DNA of 64,000 bases from a candidate division TM6 bacterium GW2011_GWF2_43_87 (lineage in GTDB: Bacteria; Babelota; Babeliae; Babelales; Babelaceae), in the NCBI GenBank assembly GCA_001000065.1, contig LCGZ01000004.1, forward strand, positions 1-64,000, read 5' to 3'. The stretch's first letter is position 1; the number at the start of each line of letters is the position of its first letter. Below are positions 18,305-27,318 of the stretch, one piece after another. The notes beneath the pieces were generated by a model. The model did no database searches and had not been told where the DNA came from. It was given only the letters and a program-made list of their open reading frames with translations. A program made the position numbers and the translations under genes.

Positions 18305-18580
18305 ATGGCACTAAAAGAACTAGTACGTCCAAACCCATCTTCTCGATCAATAACTGAAGAAAATGAAGGGCGTATCAAAGAAAACAAGGTACAAGAATTT
18401 ATAGCCCAAGGAGGCTCCGCACCAAAAGATCCTCAAACCAACGAAATCGACCATCGACTAACACTACGTATCCCGCAATGGCTTATCGCTAAAATCGACC
18501 TGAAAAGAAAAGAACGGATCGGATCCATTTCTAGAAATCTCTGGATTCTGGAGCAACTTGAAAAAGCGTGCAAAAAGTAG
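18305..18580 (+). CDS. Ribbon-helix-helix partner of ParA (ParG-like)
   Basis: A 91-residue protein. Residues 1-50 are polar and probably flexible. Residues 51-88 (RLTLRIPQWLIAKID, then SISRNLWILEQLEK) form a ribbon-helix-helix fold. Plasmid ParG proteins share this layout: a mobile tail that stimulates the ParA ATPase and a dimeric DNA-binding domain. I took the ATG at 18305, preceded by AGAAGGACATTAAA, rather than the upstream in-frame start at 18278 that overlaps parA. It likely binds the repeats at 17432-17509 and represses the operon. An antitoxin of the CopG type is the alternative, but no toxin follows. Confidence 0.72.
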   Translation: MALKELVRPNPSSRSITEENEGRIKENKVQEFIAQGGSAPKDPQTNEIDHRLTLRIPQWLIAKIDLKRKERIGSISRNLWILEQLEKACKK

Positions 18581-18675
18581 ACGAAACAAAAAATAGACAG
18601 TTATTTAATTTAATGTTAAATTAAAGCAGTATCGCAAAGGTTTTAATGTACTGAAATTAACAATAAAGATTTATC

Positions 18676-19467
18676 ATGCACATAAGACAATTTTTTATAA
18701 CACTCCCCCTTGTAGTATTATTTTCAGTTTCACAGCTGATGAGCATGGAATACAGCTTTCAATCCGACCTTCCAACTCCAGAATTTTATAGCGAACTTGC
18801 AGCAAAGGGGTTTGATTTTCCAGCATTTACGATCACCGTTAATAACTCAAGCAACTCCTCGTCGTCAAATTCTGCAACAAACACAAAGCCATCCAACCCT
18901 AAAAAGCGATCCTTAGCAGAAATTACTTCAACCAAAAGCACTAATACAAACACCTATTCAAAAAACCACGTTATCGTAAAAATTAGAAAAATTATACCAA
19001 ACCAAAACAATGCTCCCTTATGGTGTCAACTTACAAAATCAACGGCTACTCCAGAAGAACTAAAAAAGCTCAGATCTCACCAATCTATCAAGATACAGTG
19101 CCAATTTATAAAGGCGTGCATTGCAAGAAAAAACATCAAAAATATTTCTAGCTTTTTCAACACCTACATCAAACTACATGCACTCACCACATTTTTAACT
19201 CAGGACTTTTCCAATGGATCAGTATTGCAATATATAATTAGCACCGCATATCTGGAAGGTTTTTCTACGATCATAAACCGCATAAAAACTCTTGCAAAAA
19301 CAAAAAAGGACCCACGATCTCAAAGGGCTCTCGAGGAGCACCTATCAGAGATAATATCTCATCTAAAAACGTGCACATCCACCTGTAAAACAACTTCGAT
19401 GTCTCAGTCTTTAAACAAAGCAATCGAAACGCTAGAAACCTACTCAAAAAGCAAGCTCACTCCATAA
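18676..19467 (+). CDS. Exported protein with Ser/Asn-rich linker, unknown function
   Basis: A 263-residue protein that I do not recognise. Signal peptide MHIRQFFITLPLVVLFSVSQ; a Ser/Asn/Thr-rich low-complexity segment (about residues 56-95) containing the basic patch NPKKRSLAE; and a helical Lys-rich C-terminal half (about 115-255). The layout fits an exported effector or surface protein, but nothing identifies its role. No good ribosome binding site precedes the ATG. It is followed by a strong terminator. Confidence 0.6.
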   Translation: MHIRQFFITLPLVVLFSVSQLMSMEYSFQSDLPTPEFYSELAAKGFDFPAFTITVNNSSNSSSSNSATNTKPSNPKKRSLAEITSTKSTNTNTYSKNHVIVKIRKIIPNQNNAPLWCQLTKSTATPEELKKLRSHQSIKIQCQFIKACIARKNIKNISSFFNTYIKLHALTTFLTQDFSNGSVLQYIISTAYLEGFSTIINRIKTLAKTKKDPRSQRALEEHLSEIISHLKTCTSTCKTTSMSQSLNKAIETLETYSKSKLTP

Positions 19468-19485
19468 TATTCGCAGCACACTACT

Positions 19486-19544
19486 AAAAATCAAAAGAGG
19501 GTCTTGATAGGAAAATTTCCTATCAAGACCCTCTTTTGATTTTT
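19486..19544. terminator. Long perfect bidirectional terminator hairpin
   Basis: A 29-base arm (beginning AAAAATCAAAAGAGGG) pairs perfectly with its complement around a single A. It lies between the convergent genes ending at 19467 and 19557. The A-run on one side and T-run on the other suit termination in both directions. The perfect 29-bp stem is unusually long. Confidence 0.85.
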
Positions 19545-19556
19545 ATCTTGTATTTA

Positions 19557-21698
19557 CTAGAATTTGTACTCAAATCCTGCGTTTATAAAGAATGCATTAT
19601 CGTGACCAACCGTTGGTGCAAACTCAACAGTGCTGCCCACGCCTGTTCTATCTCGACGATCAAGATATCTCTGTTCAGCGCTCGAAAGCGGCTTGCCTGA
19701 TATGTCTTCAAAGTGCGACCCAGGGACAAAGAGCCCTAGAACCGTAAAGAAGGTTAATCCTCTTGCTACAAGTGCTTCTAGATAAAGATTGGCTTCAGTT
19801 CCCAAGAAGCGACTTGCAAAGATTTCTCTGCCATCCACAACGGCAAGACGTGCAGGGTGTTGTTGCCAGAAAGCCAAGACGTTCGGATTGATCTTCCATA
19901 TTGAATGGCCCCATTCGCGCTCAAACCATAAGGCTCCACCCGTAAACATAAGGTTGGTAAACCGTGTAACAGAAAGAGGAACCCCACCCGCTACATTGCT
20001 TTTTAAAGGGAAGGAAAGAACCCTAGGGAAACTGCCTTTCCCGCTCAACAAGAACGAACTGCGAACGCGTTTTCCTGAATATAACTCTTGCAAGCTTATA
20101 AACCCATCATAGGTACCATCCACATCGCTATCGCTGACTCCATCATAATCAACATTAGGACTATCATCACCAGAAGCATAGCCAATAGTAGCTGCCATCT
20201 TTACATCAGGCTGTCTAAAGTAATACCACGCGTCGCACACAAACATAACACCTTGGAGCTTGTTCACATAAGGGTCTCTATAACGATCGTCGGAATTTTT
20301 TAAATTCGACAATGTCCCATCATCTTTCAAGATCACCTGACCATTTAAATAGCCCAGTTTGCTAAAGTCTACTGCGGTTGCAATATTTTTATCCACCAGC
20401 GCTTGATTAGTCGTTCCAAACAATGCTTTTTTACCTGCCAAATCACCTGTATCGGGGTTATTTGCTACAGCAGTTACATTGCTATTCACCTCGGCATATA
20501 CGCCATTAAAGTTATTCACAATACCAGCATGATCGGTAAATCCAGTCCTAATCTGCTTCTCAATATGATTGCGATCTAGACCCTTTACATACTGTTTGCC
20601 AACGTTTATAGCGCTATCAAATCCAAACTCAAAGTCACCAACCATAAATTCAGAGGCCAAACCAATTGTCCCTAATTTAGTTGACGCATCACCCGGCACT
20701 TCAACGCGTTGATCGCGCTCATCATCAAAAAGAGCATATGGTTCTAACGTCAGCTTACGGCATTTCTCATCAAATAATGTACTTTTCAAACGGCCTGCAA
20801 CCACAAAGTTAAGGGCACCAAAGTCACGACCCTGATTATACCGATGGCCAAACTGCTGCCCACGCACTTTTTCATTAACCGCATCAAATGAGTCCGAACG
20901 GTTGTTTAAAATCGCGGTATAAAAATCGTAGTCACACTTATGATCGTCGGCAAATCCCCCCGAGAATTTAAAGCCAGGAGCGTACTGCTCAACACCCGAA
21001 GCAGGATCATATCCTAATAAGTCGGGTACTGTTGCATAGGCATCGCCCAACGCAATTCCACGTCCTAACTGAAATGAGAACAACCCCATAGTAAACGAAT
21101 GCTTCTGCTCAAACGAAACACCTAAAAGGTCGTTTAATAAAAGCTCCATCCAGAGCTCCCGCATAATCGGCACATTAAGTGTAAACGTATGCCGATGGTA
21201 GCCCATAACCACTTCTTGATCTTTTATAGGCGTGATACCCGTCTTAAAACCGGCCTCAGGAGAACCAAAGGTTCCTTTTAGACGTAAACCTGCTGTAAAT
21301 GAAAGACGCGTCCATTCACACTCTGGATTGCAATATTTATGGGTGAACTTAGAGTCAAGCGTAAACTTACCCGGCGCAACAATCTTATCAAAACTGCCGT
21401 TGCAATCATTTAGCATTCGCGCATTTTTTGAATAAAATCCTTCAAATTTTGCCTTATTTTCCCAAAGCAATGAAAGACAATTATCTTCATCGTAAGCATA
21501 GACAAGGGGCTTTTGAATAAAGTCACTGGCTTTTAGACATTGAACTCGCGGTTTGCACACCTCTGTTGCGCACGTAGTTGCAAGAGCTTGTGGAACCAAA
21601 TCAGAGCCTGTTGCACTATCATCTTTGCCCGCCAACAAGCCAACAGCTGACATAAGCAGAAGAATGGGTACAAGAAAAACTGAAAAACGGTGCTGCAT
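19557..21698 (-). CDS. Outer-membrane beta-barrel protein (porin-like)
   Basis: A 713-residue protein with signal peptide MQHRFSVFLVPILLLMSAVG. The body alternates short amphipathic strands rich in Gly, Phe and Tyr, for example FTAGLRLKGTFGS and MVGDFEFGFDSAINVG. The chain ends FINAGFEYKF with a terminal Phe, the classic outer-membrane insertion signal. An N-terminal region (about 40-115) has six Cys. The size and the aromatic C-terminus suggest a porin or alginate-export-like channel; the substrate is unknown. Start by AAGGATCTTTATT. It implies a diderm envelope and gives exported molecules or nutrients a route through it. Confidence 0.75.
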   Translation of the reverse strand: MQHRFSVFLVPILLLMSAVGLLAGKDDSATGSDLVPQALATTCATEVCKPRVQCLKASDFIQKPLVYAYDEDNCLSLLWENKAKFEGFYSKNARMLNDCNGSFDKIVAPGKFTLDSKFTHKYCNPECEWTRLSFTAGLRLKGTFGSPEAGFKTGITPIKDQEVVMGYHRHTFTLNVPIMRELWMELLLNDLLGVSFEQKHSFTMGLFSFQLGRGIALGDAYATVPDLLGYDPASGVEQYAPGFKFSGGFADDHKCDYDFYTAILNNRSDSFDAVNEKVRGQQFGHRYNQGRDFGALNFVVAGRLKSTLFDEKCRKLTLEPYALFDDERDQRVEVPGDASTKLGTIGLASEFMVGDFEFGFDSAINVGKQYVKGLDRNHIEKQIRTGFTDHAGIVNNFNGVYAEVNSNVTAVANNPDTGDLAGKKALFGTTNQALVDKNIATAVDFSKLGYLNGQVILKDDGTLSNLKNSDDRYRDPYVNKLQGVMFVCDAWYYFRQPDVKMAATIGYASGDDSPNVDYDGVSDSDVDGTYDGFISLQELYSGKRVRSSFLLSGKGSFPRVLSFPLKSNVAGGVPLSVTRFTNLMFTGGALWFEREWGHSIWKINPNVLAFWQQHPARLAVVDGREIFASRFLGTEANLYLEALVARGLTFFTVLGLFVPGSHFEDISGKPLSSAEQRYLDRRDRTGVGSTVEFAPTVGHDNAFFINAGFEYKF

Positions 21699-21861
21699 AA
21701 TAAAGATCCTTAATTTGCCCCCTGAAAGAGCCTAAAAATGGTTTTACGTAAAAAGAGAATTCCTTTTGAAACGTATCTCAGCACAAAAATTTGTCAATAA
21801 GGGCACATTTGTGATTAGCTTTCTCAGGAAGGGCAAACAAACGAACCAAAAGGAATCATCT

Positions 21862-22722
21862 ATGAAAAAAAATAAAAGCCAAACGCTTCTAGGGGCTCAC
21901 GTCTCCGGAGCAGGTGGATTACAGAATGCCTTATTAATAGGGGAAGAACTAGGATGCAATACCATACAAATTTTTACCCGAAACAACAGACAATGGGCAT
22001 TTGACTCTCTAACCCCAGAAGAAATCGCTCCCTTTGTTGAACAACAAAAAGAATCTCCCATCAAAACAGTTGTTAGCCATGCAAGCTACCTTATAAACCT
22101 AGGATCACCAAACAAGATTGTAGCCGCTCGCTCCAAAAAGGCACTCACCGCAGAACTTGTGCGATGCCAACAACTCTCCATACCGTATCTAGTACTTCAT
22201 CCAGGCGCACACCTAGAATCACCTGAGAGCCTGTGCATAGAACAGATTGCAGATAGTCTAACCAAAATAATTGAACAGACACCTGGCCCCTGTGTCATTC
22301 TTCTGGAGAATATGGCGGGACAAGGATCATCTATTGGAAGCTCTTTTGAACAGCTTGCACAAATCCGCAGCTTGGCAATACCTAAAGAACGAATTGGTAT
22401 CTGTTTTGACACCTGCCACGCTTTTGCAGCAGGCTATAATTTCACAAATTCCGATAGTTACAAAGCCCTGTGGAAAGAATTTGACGCCATAATAGGGCTA
22501 GAACTATTAAAAGCCATGCACCTTAATGATTCACAAAAAGAACTAGGATCACACGTTGATCGGCATGCAAACATAGGAAAAGGAAAGATAGGACTCGAAG
22601 CATTCCATCTTATTATGAATGATTCACGCTTTGAGAACATTCCTAAAATAATAGAAACGCCACTCACCTCACTAGAGGATCATCGGCGCAACCTAGAAAT
22701 ACTTCGAAAACTTATAGACTGA
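21862..22722 (+). CDS. nfo: Endonuclease IV (AP endonuclease)
   Basis: Cuts DNA 5' of abasic sites in base-excision repair using a trinuclear metal centre. The protein is 286 residues with the family motifs GAHVSGAGG, LGCNTIQIFTRN, LVLHPGAH, ICFDTCHAFAAGY, HLNDSQKELGSHVDRHANIG and KIIETP, which supply the His, Asp and Glu ligands. I used the ATG at 21862, preceded by AAAAGGAATCATCT; an upstream in-frame start at 21766 would add 32 residues unlike the family. It acts downstream of the UDG and MutY-like glycosylases also found in this window. Confidence 0.95.
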   Translation: MKKNKSQTLLGAHVSGAGGLQNALLIGEELGCNTIQIFTRNNRQWAFDSLTPEEIAPFVEQQKESPIKTVVSHASYLINLGSPNKIVAARSKKALTAELVRCQQLSIPYLVLHPGAHLESPESLCIEQIADSLTKIIEQTPGPCVILLENMAGQGSSIGSSFEQLAQIRSLAIPKERIGICFDTCHAFAAGYNFTNSDSYKALWKEFDAIIGLELLKAMHLNDSQKELGSHVDRHANIGKGKIGLEAFHLIMNDSRFENIPKIIETPLTSLEDHRRNLEILRKLID

Positions 22723-22751
22723 ATAACATAATTTAATAACGCTTCTAAAAC

Positions 22752-22791
22752 AAATATCCGTCGCAGATTTTTATGTCTGCGACGGATATTT
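22752..22791. terminator. Intrinsic terminator after nfo
   Basis: Arms AAATATCCGTCGCAGA and TCTGCGACGGATATTT with an 8-base loop, followed by further T residues. It lies 30 bases beyond the nfo stop. Confidence 0.8.
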
Positions 22792-23084
22792 TTGAAAGCA
22801 GTGCTTCTCAACTAACATAACCATGAATAAGAACCCGCTGGAATTTATATTGGTTAGCGTTCAAGCCTATGAAGCTTTATCAGTTTGACCTAAAGAGAAA
22901 ACTAGTTAAAAAAAACTTTTCAGCAAGTTGCAATGACCTAGCAACCACACCCCTGCTCTCTTTAAAAAAGCCCGTATTTGCAGAAGAAAAACAGAAGAAC
23001 CCTTGAAGACAATTGTTGCAATTTTTGCGAAACACAAAAATTGCAACAAAGCTTATAAAAAACAAGAAAAGCAACAAAATCGCC
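22792..23084. other. Intergenic stretch between nfo and infB with a hairpin
   Basis: No convincing gene. The one clear structure is a stem of 15 pairs, TTGTTGCAATTTTTG (23013-23027) with CAAAAATTGCAACAA (23035-23049), lying just beyond the infB stop and able to act as its terminator. A short reading frame from a GTG at 23104 crosses it but has no ribosome binding site. Confidence 0.5.
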
Positions 23085-24809
23085 TTAATCTTCCTTAACC
23101 TCACTGTAGCATTCTACTCGATCGTCGACCTGCCAGTCCGTAAAGCCATCTACCATAAATGCGCACTCGAAGCCTTTTCGAACCTCTTTTACAGAATTTC
23201 GATCACGTTGCAAACTAGAGATTGACCCTTTGCCTACAAGCCGTGCGCTGCGGAATATCTTTACGGTACTGTTGCGGTTACAAGTTCCATCAACCATCTG
23301 GGCGCCTGCCACGATACCAAGTTTTTTAATATCAAAAACTTTAAGCACTACCGCTTCACCGGTCTTCTTTATTACTTTCTTAACAGGCTTGCCTCGCTGC
23401 AGTAATTCTTCAAGCATCTCTAAAAGCTTGTAGATAATGTCAAAAAGCTTAACCGTTACCTGGAATTCTTGTGCCAAGCGTGTTGCCTGCGCATCCATCT
23501 TCACATGGAGTCCCAAAACCATTGCTTGAGTATCTGCTGCAAGAGCTATGTCGCTTTCCGTTATAGTCCCAACTCCCGACGCAACAATAGACACGCCACT
23601 ATGCGCCTTGGCAGACAATTTCTCAAGCGATGAAACCAAAACCTCTTTTCCAGAAGCTGTATCGGCTTTCACAATTACCCGTATAGCTCCAGGCCGAGGC
23701 GCTGAAGCCACCGTCAAAGCTGAAGGGCTTAATGCGCGTTCCTCAATATGCTCAGCTTTCAGAGCTGCAGCCGGAACAACCTTAAACATATCTCCTGCAC
23801 GTGGCAATTCTGAAAAACCTGCAATTACTATAGGCTCTGATGGCTTTGCTTCTTTAATTGAAGTGCCAGCAAAATCCTTGATAGAGCTAACTTTCCCAAA
23901 AGCATTACCACACACAAATGAATCGCCTATGCGCAAAACACCGGTACGGTTTATAACCGTTGCAACGGGGCCTCGACCTTTTTCAAAGCGCGATTCTAAA
24001 ACAAATCCTAACGACGGAACATCCAAATAAGAAGTCAACCCGCCAATCATTTTTGCCTGAAGCATTAACATATCTAAAAGCTGATCAACCCCATCGCCTT
24101 TCAAGGCTGAAACAGGTATAAAGACGGTTTCCCCGCCCCATTCTTCAGGAACAAGCCCTATCTTGTTCAAGGCATGTCTAACTTCTTCAATCTGCTTAGG
24201 CGTAACTTTATCAATTTTATTAAGAGCCACAACGATAGGCACTTGTGCTGCTTTGGCAAGTTCATAAGCTTCAATAGTCTGAGGTTGAACCCCATTATCT
24301 ACACCTACAACTAATACAGCCAAGTCGGCAATAGACAACCCTCTTGAACGCATAACGGAGAATGCCTCATGACCAGGCGTATCAATAAAAACAAGATTGC
24401 CATGGTCTGTATGCGCTTCATAAGCACCAATGTGCTGGGTGATTCCACCCTTCTCTCTAGCGGCCACACGCGTCTTACGAATATAGTCAAGAAGTGTCGT
24501 TTTGCCATGATCAACATGACCAACAACAACAACCACCGGCATTCGTTCGTATGGGAGCCTTCCTACAAGCAAAGCCCGTTCTCTCACGCTTTCGCGCTTT
24601 TCAGAAACCGCTTCTATCACGGGCACGTCAAAAAACTCGGCCGCCCGCGCCACAACTTCTGCAGTAACTACCTGATTCCTGGTTGCAACAATACCCTGCT
24701 TTAACAGCATGACTATCACCGCATTTACAGGACGATTTAGCTTTTCTGCAAGCTCCCCCACAGTCATAGGTACGCACACTATGCCAGGTTTTTGTTGCTC
24801 ATCTGTCAT
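23085..24809 (-). CDS. infB: Translation initiation factor IF-2
   Basis: Brings initiator tRNA to the small ribosomal subunit and promotes subunit joining, with GTP hydrolysis. The 574-residue protein has an IF2N-type domain (VPMTVGELAEKLNRPVNAVI), the G1 motif GHVDHGKTT (97-105), DTPGHEAF and NKID, then domains II to IV ending in the fMet-tRNA-binding part. It is shorter than the usual 700-900 residues because the long charged N-terminal region is missing. I chose the ATG at 24809, which overlaps the end of nusA by 11 bases, implying translational coupling; a longer frame would start inside nusA. Confidence 0.95.
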   Translation of the reverse strand: MTDEQQKPGIVCVPMTVGELAEKLNRPVNAVIVMLLKQGIVATRNQVVTAEVVARAAEFFDVPVIEAVSEKRESVRERALLVGRLPYERMPVVVVVGHVDHGKTTLLDYIRKTRVAAREKGGITQHIGAYEAHTDHGNLVFIDTPGHEAFSVMRSRGLSIADLAVLVVGVDNGVQPQTIEAYELAKAAQVPIVVALNKIDKVTPKQIEEVRHALNKIGLVPEEWGGETVFIPVSALKGDGVDQLLDMLMLQAKMIGGLTSYLDVPSLGFVLESRFEKGRGPVATVINRTGVLRIGDSFVCGNAFGKVSSIKDFAGTSIKEAKPSEPIVIAGFSELPRAGDMFKVVPAAALKAEHIEERALSPSALTVASAPRPGAIRVIVKADTASGKEVLVSSLEKLSAKAHSGVSIVASGVGTITESDIALAADTQAMVLGLHVKMDAQATRLAQEFQVTVKLFDIIYKLLEMLEELLQRGKPVKKVIKKTGEAVVLKVFDIKKLGIVAGAQMVDGTCNRNSTVKIFRSARLVGKGSISSLQRDRNSVKEVRKGFECAFMVDGFTDWQVDDRVECYSEVKED

Positions 24810-25974
24810 GCCCCATCCCTTCTTCCGACTCATCAGTCTCTTGAGAACTCTCAGCTTCAACTTTGTCTTCGGAGTACTCTTGCACTCCCTCATCTAGCTG
24901 CTTACTTCCACCTGGAAGCTTTTCGCCAAAAACGTCTTCCAAGGCCTGCTCGCGCATTGCAGCAGAATCACTCTTAACTAACTCTATTTCAAAACCAGTC
25001 AACTGAGAGGCAAGTGAGATATTCTTACCCATTTTACCAATAGCAACTGATCGCTGGTCTTCATCAACCCAAACACGAGCTTTATCTCCGGTAATCTCAA
25101 CACGATTAACCGTAGCAGGCTTTAGGGAATCTCGCACAAACTGGTCTACATCGAATGATGCGGAGATAATATCAATCTTTTCCATCCCCAATTCACGCAA
25201 TATAGGCTTTATACGAGCGCCTCCAACACCAACACAGGTTCCAACCGGATCTATGTTTTTATCGTTTGAAGATACCACTACTTTTGATTTGTAACCTGCA
25301 GCACGTACAATTTTTTTAACTTCAACAAGTCGCTCATAAATTTCTGGAATTTCTAATTCAAACAGCTGCCGCAAGAAATCAGTAGAACTACGATCAAGAA
25401 TGAGTTGATTCTCATTGCGAGGCTCTACTAAAACCTCCTTCAAAAGGGCGCGAACTGGATAGCCCACAATGCAACGTTCCCCTGGAATACTCAACGATTT
25501 TGGCATAAAGGCAAACGTATCGCCAACCTTAATCGTGGTTCCACTAGGTTCGCACTTGTGCACAAGCCCATGAATAACAGTCCCTTCTTTGGACTTAAAT
25601 TCTTCATAAACCTGAGAAGCCTCTATTGACCTAATGCGTTGTGCAATAATTTGCTTAGCACGCAAAATTTCAATACGGCCAATAGGGCCATTAAATGGCA
25701 CTTTCACAATTTCTTCTAGCTTAGCATCGGGTTTTATTCCCTTAGCTTTGCGAAGTGATATTTCTTGGTCTTCATCCTCAACAGATTGGACCACTTTTTT
25801 ATCGATCAGAATATCTATTTGATCCGTCTGCTTGTTATAAACAGTCGACAGACTTAGGTCAGGATAGCGCTTTTGATAAGCAGCTAACATACCCTCACAA
25901 ACAATATCGCTGAGCACGGATCGATCAAGATCTCTCTCTTCGACCAACTCTTCAATGACCTGGGAAAGATTCAC
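24799..25974 (-). CDS. nusA: Transcription termination/antitermination factor NusA
   Basis: Binds RNA polymerase and modulates pausing, termination and antitermination. The 391-residue protein has the N-terminal polymerase-binding domain, an S1 domain (GTVIHGLVHKCEPSGTTIKV), and tandem KH domains marked by DPVGTCVGVGGARIKPILRE and by RSVAIGKMGKNISLASQL. An acidic C-terminal tail follows; the extra acidic repeats of some bacteria are absent. It starts with GTG at 25974 with GAGGGAG just upstream. Together with infB it forms the conserved nusA-infB unit, here without rbfA or truB. Confidence 0.96.
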   Translation of the reverse strand: MNLSQVIEELVEERDLDRSVLSDIVCEGMLAAYQKRYPDLSLSTVYNKQTDQIDILIDKKVVQSVEDEDQEISLRKAKGIKPDAKLEEIVKVPFNGPIGRIEILRAKQIIAQRIRSIEASQVYEEFKSKEGTVIHGLVHKCEPSGTTIKVGDTFAFMPKSLSIPGERCIVGYPVRALLKEVLVEPRNENQLILDRSSTDFLRQLFELEIPEIYERLVEVKKIVRAAGYKSKVVVSSNDKNIDPVGTCVGVGGARIKPILRELGMEKIDIISASFDVDQFVRDSLKPATVNRVEITGDKARVWVDEDQRSVAIGKMGKNISLASQLTGFEIELVKSDSAAMREQALEDVFGEKLPGGSKQLDEGVQEYSEDKVEAESSQETDESEEGMGHDR

Positions 25975-26159
25975 GGCTCCCTCTCTTGCTATGTTTTTAC
26001 TTTTTCACAAAGGACACGAACATAATTTGCCCAACGTACAATATAATTGTATCAAAAAAACTAAACTCTGAAAACTATCGAATCTCAATAGTTTGTCTTA
26101 ACACTTACCTTGGGAGTGTACAATTCTATTTGAAAACCTAAAGCGACCTTTTTTTTAAC

Positions 26160-26500
26160 GATTAAAAAAAAGTTATCCACATTGAACTCGGTACACTACT
26201 ACTATTATATATATATATATATTTATATATAGTAATAATAGGTGGAGCGCTTCAATGTGGATAACTTTGACTAATATATTGATCTGTAGCACCGTTTGAC
26301 TAAAAAAAGCGTGTGGATAAGTGGTGGATAAGTGGTGGATAACTCGATGATCGATGTGGATAACTTTTTTGACCATATCTGAATATATAGATTTTAAGCA
26401 GCTATTGAACACACCGTTTTCTGTTAGTAGCTTGTAGGAGCATGTTTCAAAAAAATTATCCACCACTTATCCACCACTTATCCACCACTTATCCACATAG
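26160..26500. other. oriC: Chromosomal replication origin (oriC)
   Basis: Nine DnaA boxes. Exact consensus TTATCCACA boxes lie at 26173-26181 and 26489-26497 (plus) and as TGTGGATAA at 26256-26264, 26312-26320 and 26355-26363; GGTGGATAA variants lie at 26323 and 26334 and TTATCCACC at 26456, 26467 and 26478. An AT-rich core occupies about 26203-26230. An 18-bp perfect inverted repeat (26169-26186 and 26251-26268) places one box on each side of the core, each followed after 14 bases by trinucleotides of DnaA-trio type: TAATAGTAGTAG on the minus strand (26196-26207) and TAGTAATAATAG on the plus strand (26230-26241). dnaA itself is not nearby. The region 25975-26160 upstream of nusA is AT-rich with no gene seen. 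Confidence 0.92.
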
Positions 26501-26592
26501 GTTTTTCGATTTCTTCATACAGTCAGAAATATTTTACACCTCTGTTTGATGTGAGGAGGTGTGTAAAGCGTCCTAATACTTCAACGCTTTTA

Positions 26593-27216
26593 CTAAGCGA
26601 TTTCGGCTAATTTTACTAGTTTTTGGATATCGTCAAAAAATAGTTGAGTTTTAGCGCGATTACGCAAAATGTAGGCGGGATGATAGGTGGGTAGCAGGGT
26701 ATAATCTCTACATGAGATTACCTGTCCATGAATTTCGGTTATTTTATAGAGCTTTTCTGTAGGTCCATTTAGAAGTCCTTTTAGGGCTGCGCTGCCTAGA
26801 GTACATATAACCGCAGGTTGTATAATGTGGATCTGCTTAAGAAGCATAAAATCTCGCCCTGTTTTAAGTTCATGAAGCGAAGGTGTGCGGTTGTTGGGTG
26901 GTCGGCACTTAACAATATTGGTAATAAAAACATCTGAGCGTTGTAGTCCCGCACGTTCGAGTGCGCGATTTAAAAGCTGTCCAGAGGGGCCTACAAAGGG
27001 GCGGCCCTCCTCATCTTCTACTTTACCAGGAGCTTCGCCAATAAACATAATGGCGGCATCAGGATTACCTTCTCCGAAGATAATTTTGGTGCATGCATCG
27101 GGGATATAGAGCGGGGATTTTTTGAATTCGCCGTGAGGAGCGTAAAGCTCGTTTAGCAGGCCCTGTTTGAGAGCCTGCCTTTGTTCTGTAGTCCGTCTGT
27201 TTATGGTCGTATTCAT
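26593..27216 (-). CDS. Uracil-DNA glycosylase, family 4-like, without iron-sulfur ligands
   Basis: Removes uracil from DNA as the first step of base-excision repair. The 207-residue protein has the family 4 motifs FIGEAPGKVEDEEGRPFVGP (water-activating and uracil-binding loops), ITNIVKCRPPNNRTPS, and TYHPAYILRNR (leucine-loop region). Family 4 enzymes normally hold a [4Fe-4S] cluster with four Cys: a CxxC near the N-terminus, one before RPP, and one about 15 residues later. Here the CxxC is absent and the fourth is Gly (LKTGRDF); only the Cys before RPP remains. The cluster is therefore probably lost. I chose the ATG at 27216; a longer frame starts at 27300. Confidence 0.88.
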   Translation of the reverse strand: MNTTINRRTTEQRQALKQGLLNELYAPHGEFKKSPLYIPDACTKIIFGEGNPDAAIMFIGEAPGKVEDEEGRPFVGPSGQLLNRALERAGLQRSDVFITNIVKCRPPNNRTPSLHELKTGRDFMLLKQIHIIQPAVICTLGSAALKGLLNGPTEKLYKITEIHGQVISCRDYTLLPTYHPAYILRNRAKTQLFFDDIQKLVKLAEIA

Positions 27217-27318
27217 AGCGCCTATAGAGATTTGTGGTTTTTTGTTTATTGCTGTTTTAGTATAGACGAATTTAGTGTGGTATCTATTTTGTATATGCAC
27301 TCAGATGTGGTTTGAGGT

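Noticed and set aside
22880-23104. A 74-codon minus-strand frame after infB with a signal-peptide-like start
   Set aside because: It needs a GTG start inside infB, has no ribosome binding site, and crosses the likely infB terminator hairpin at 23013-23049.
26312-26497. CRISPR-like short regular repeats
   Set aside because: The 11-bp period and the TTATCCAC core are DnaA boxes; there are no spacers.
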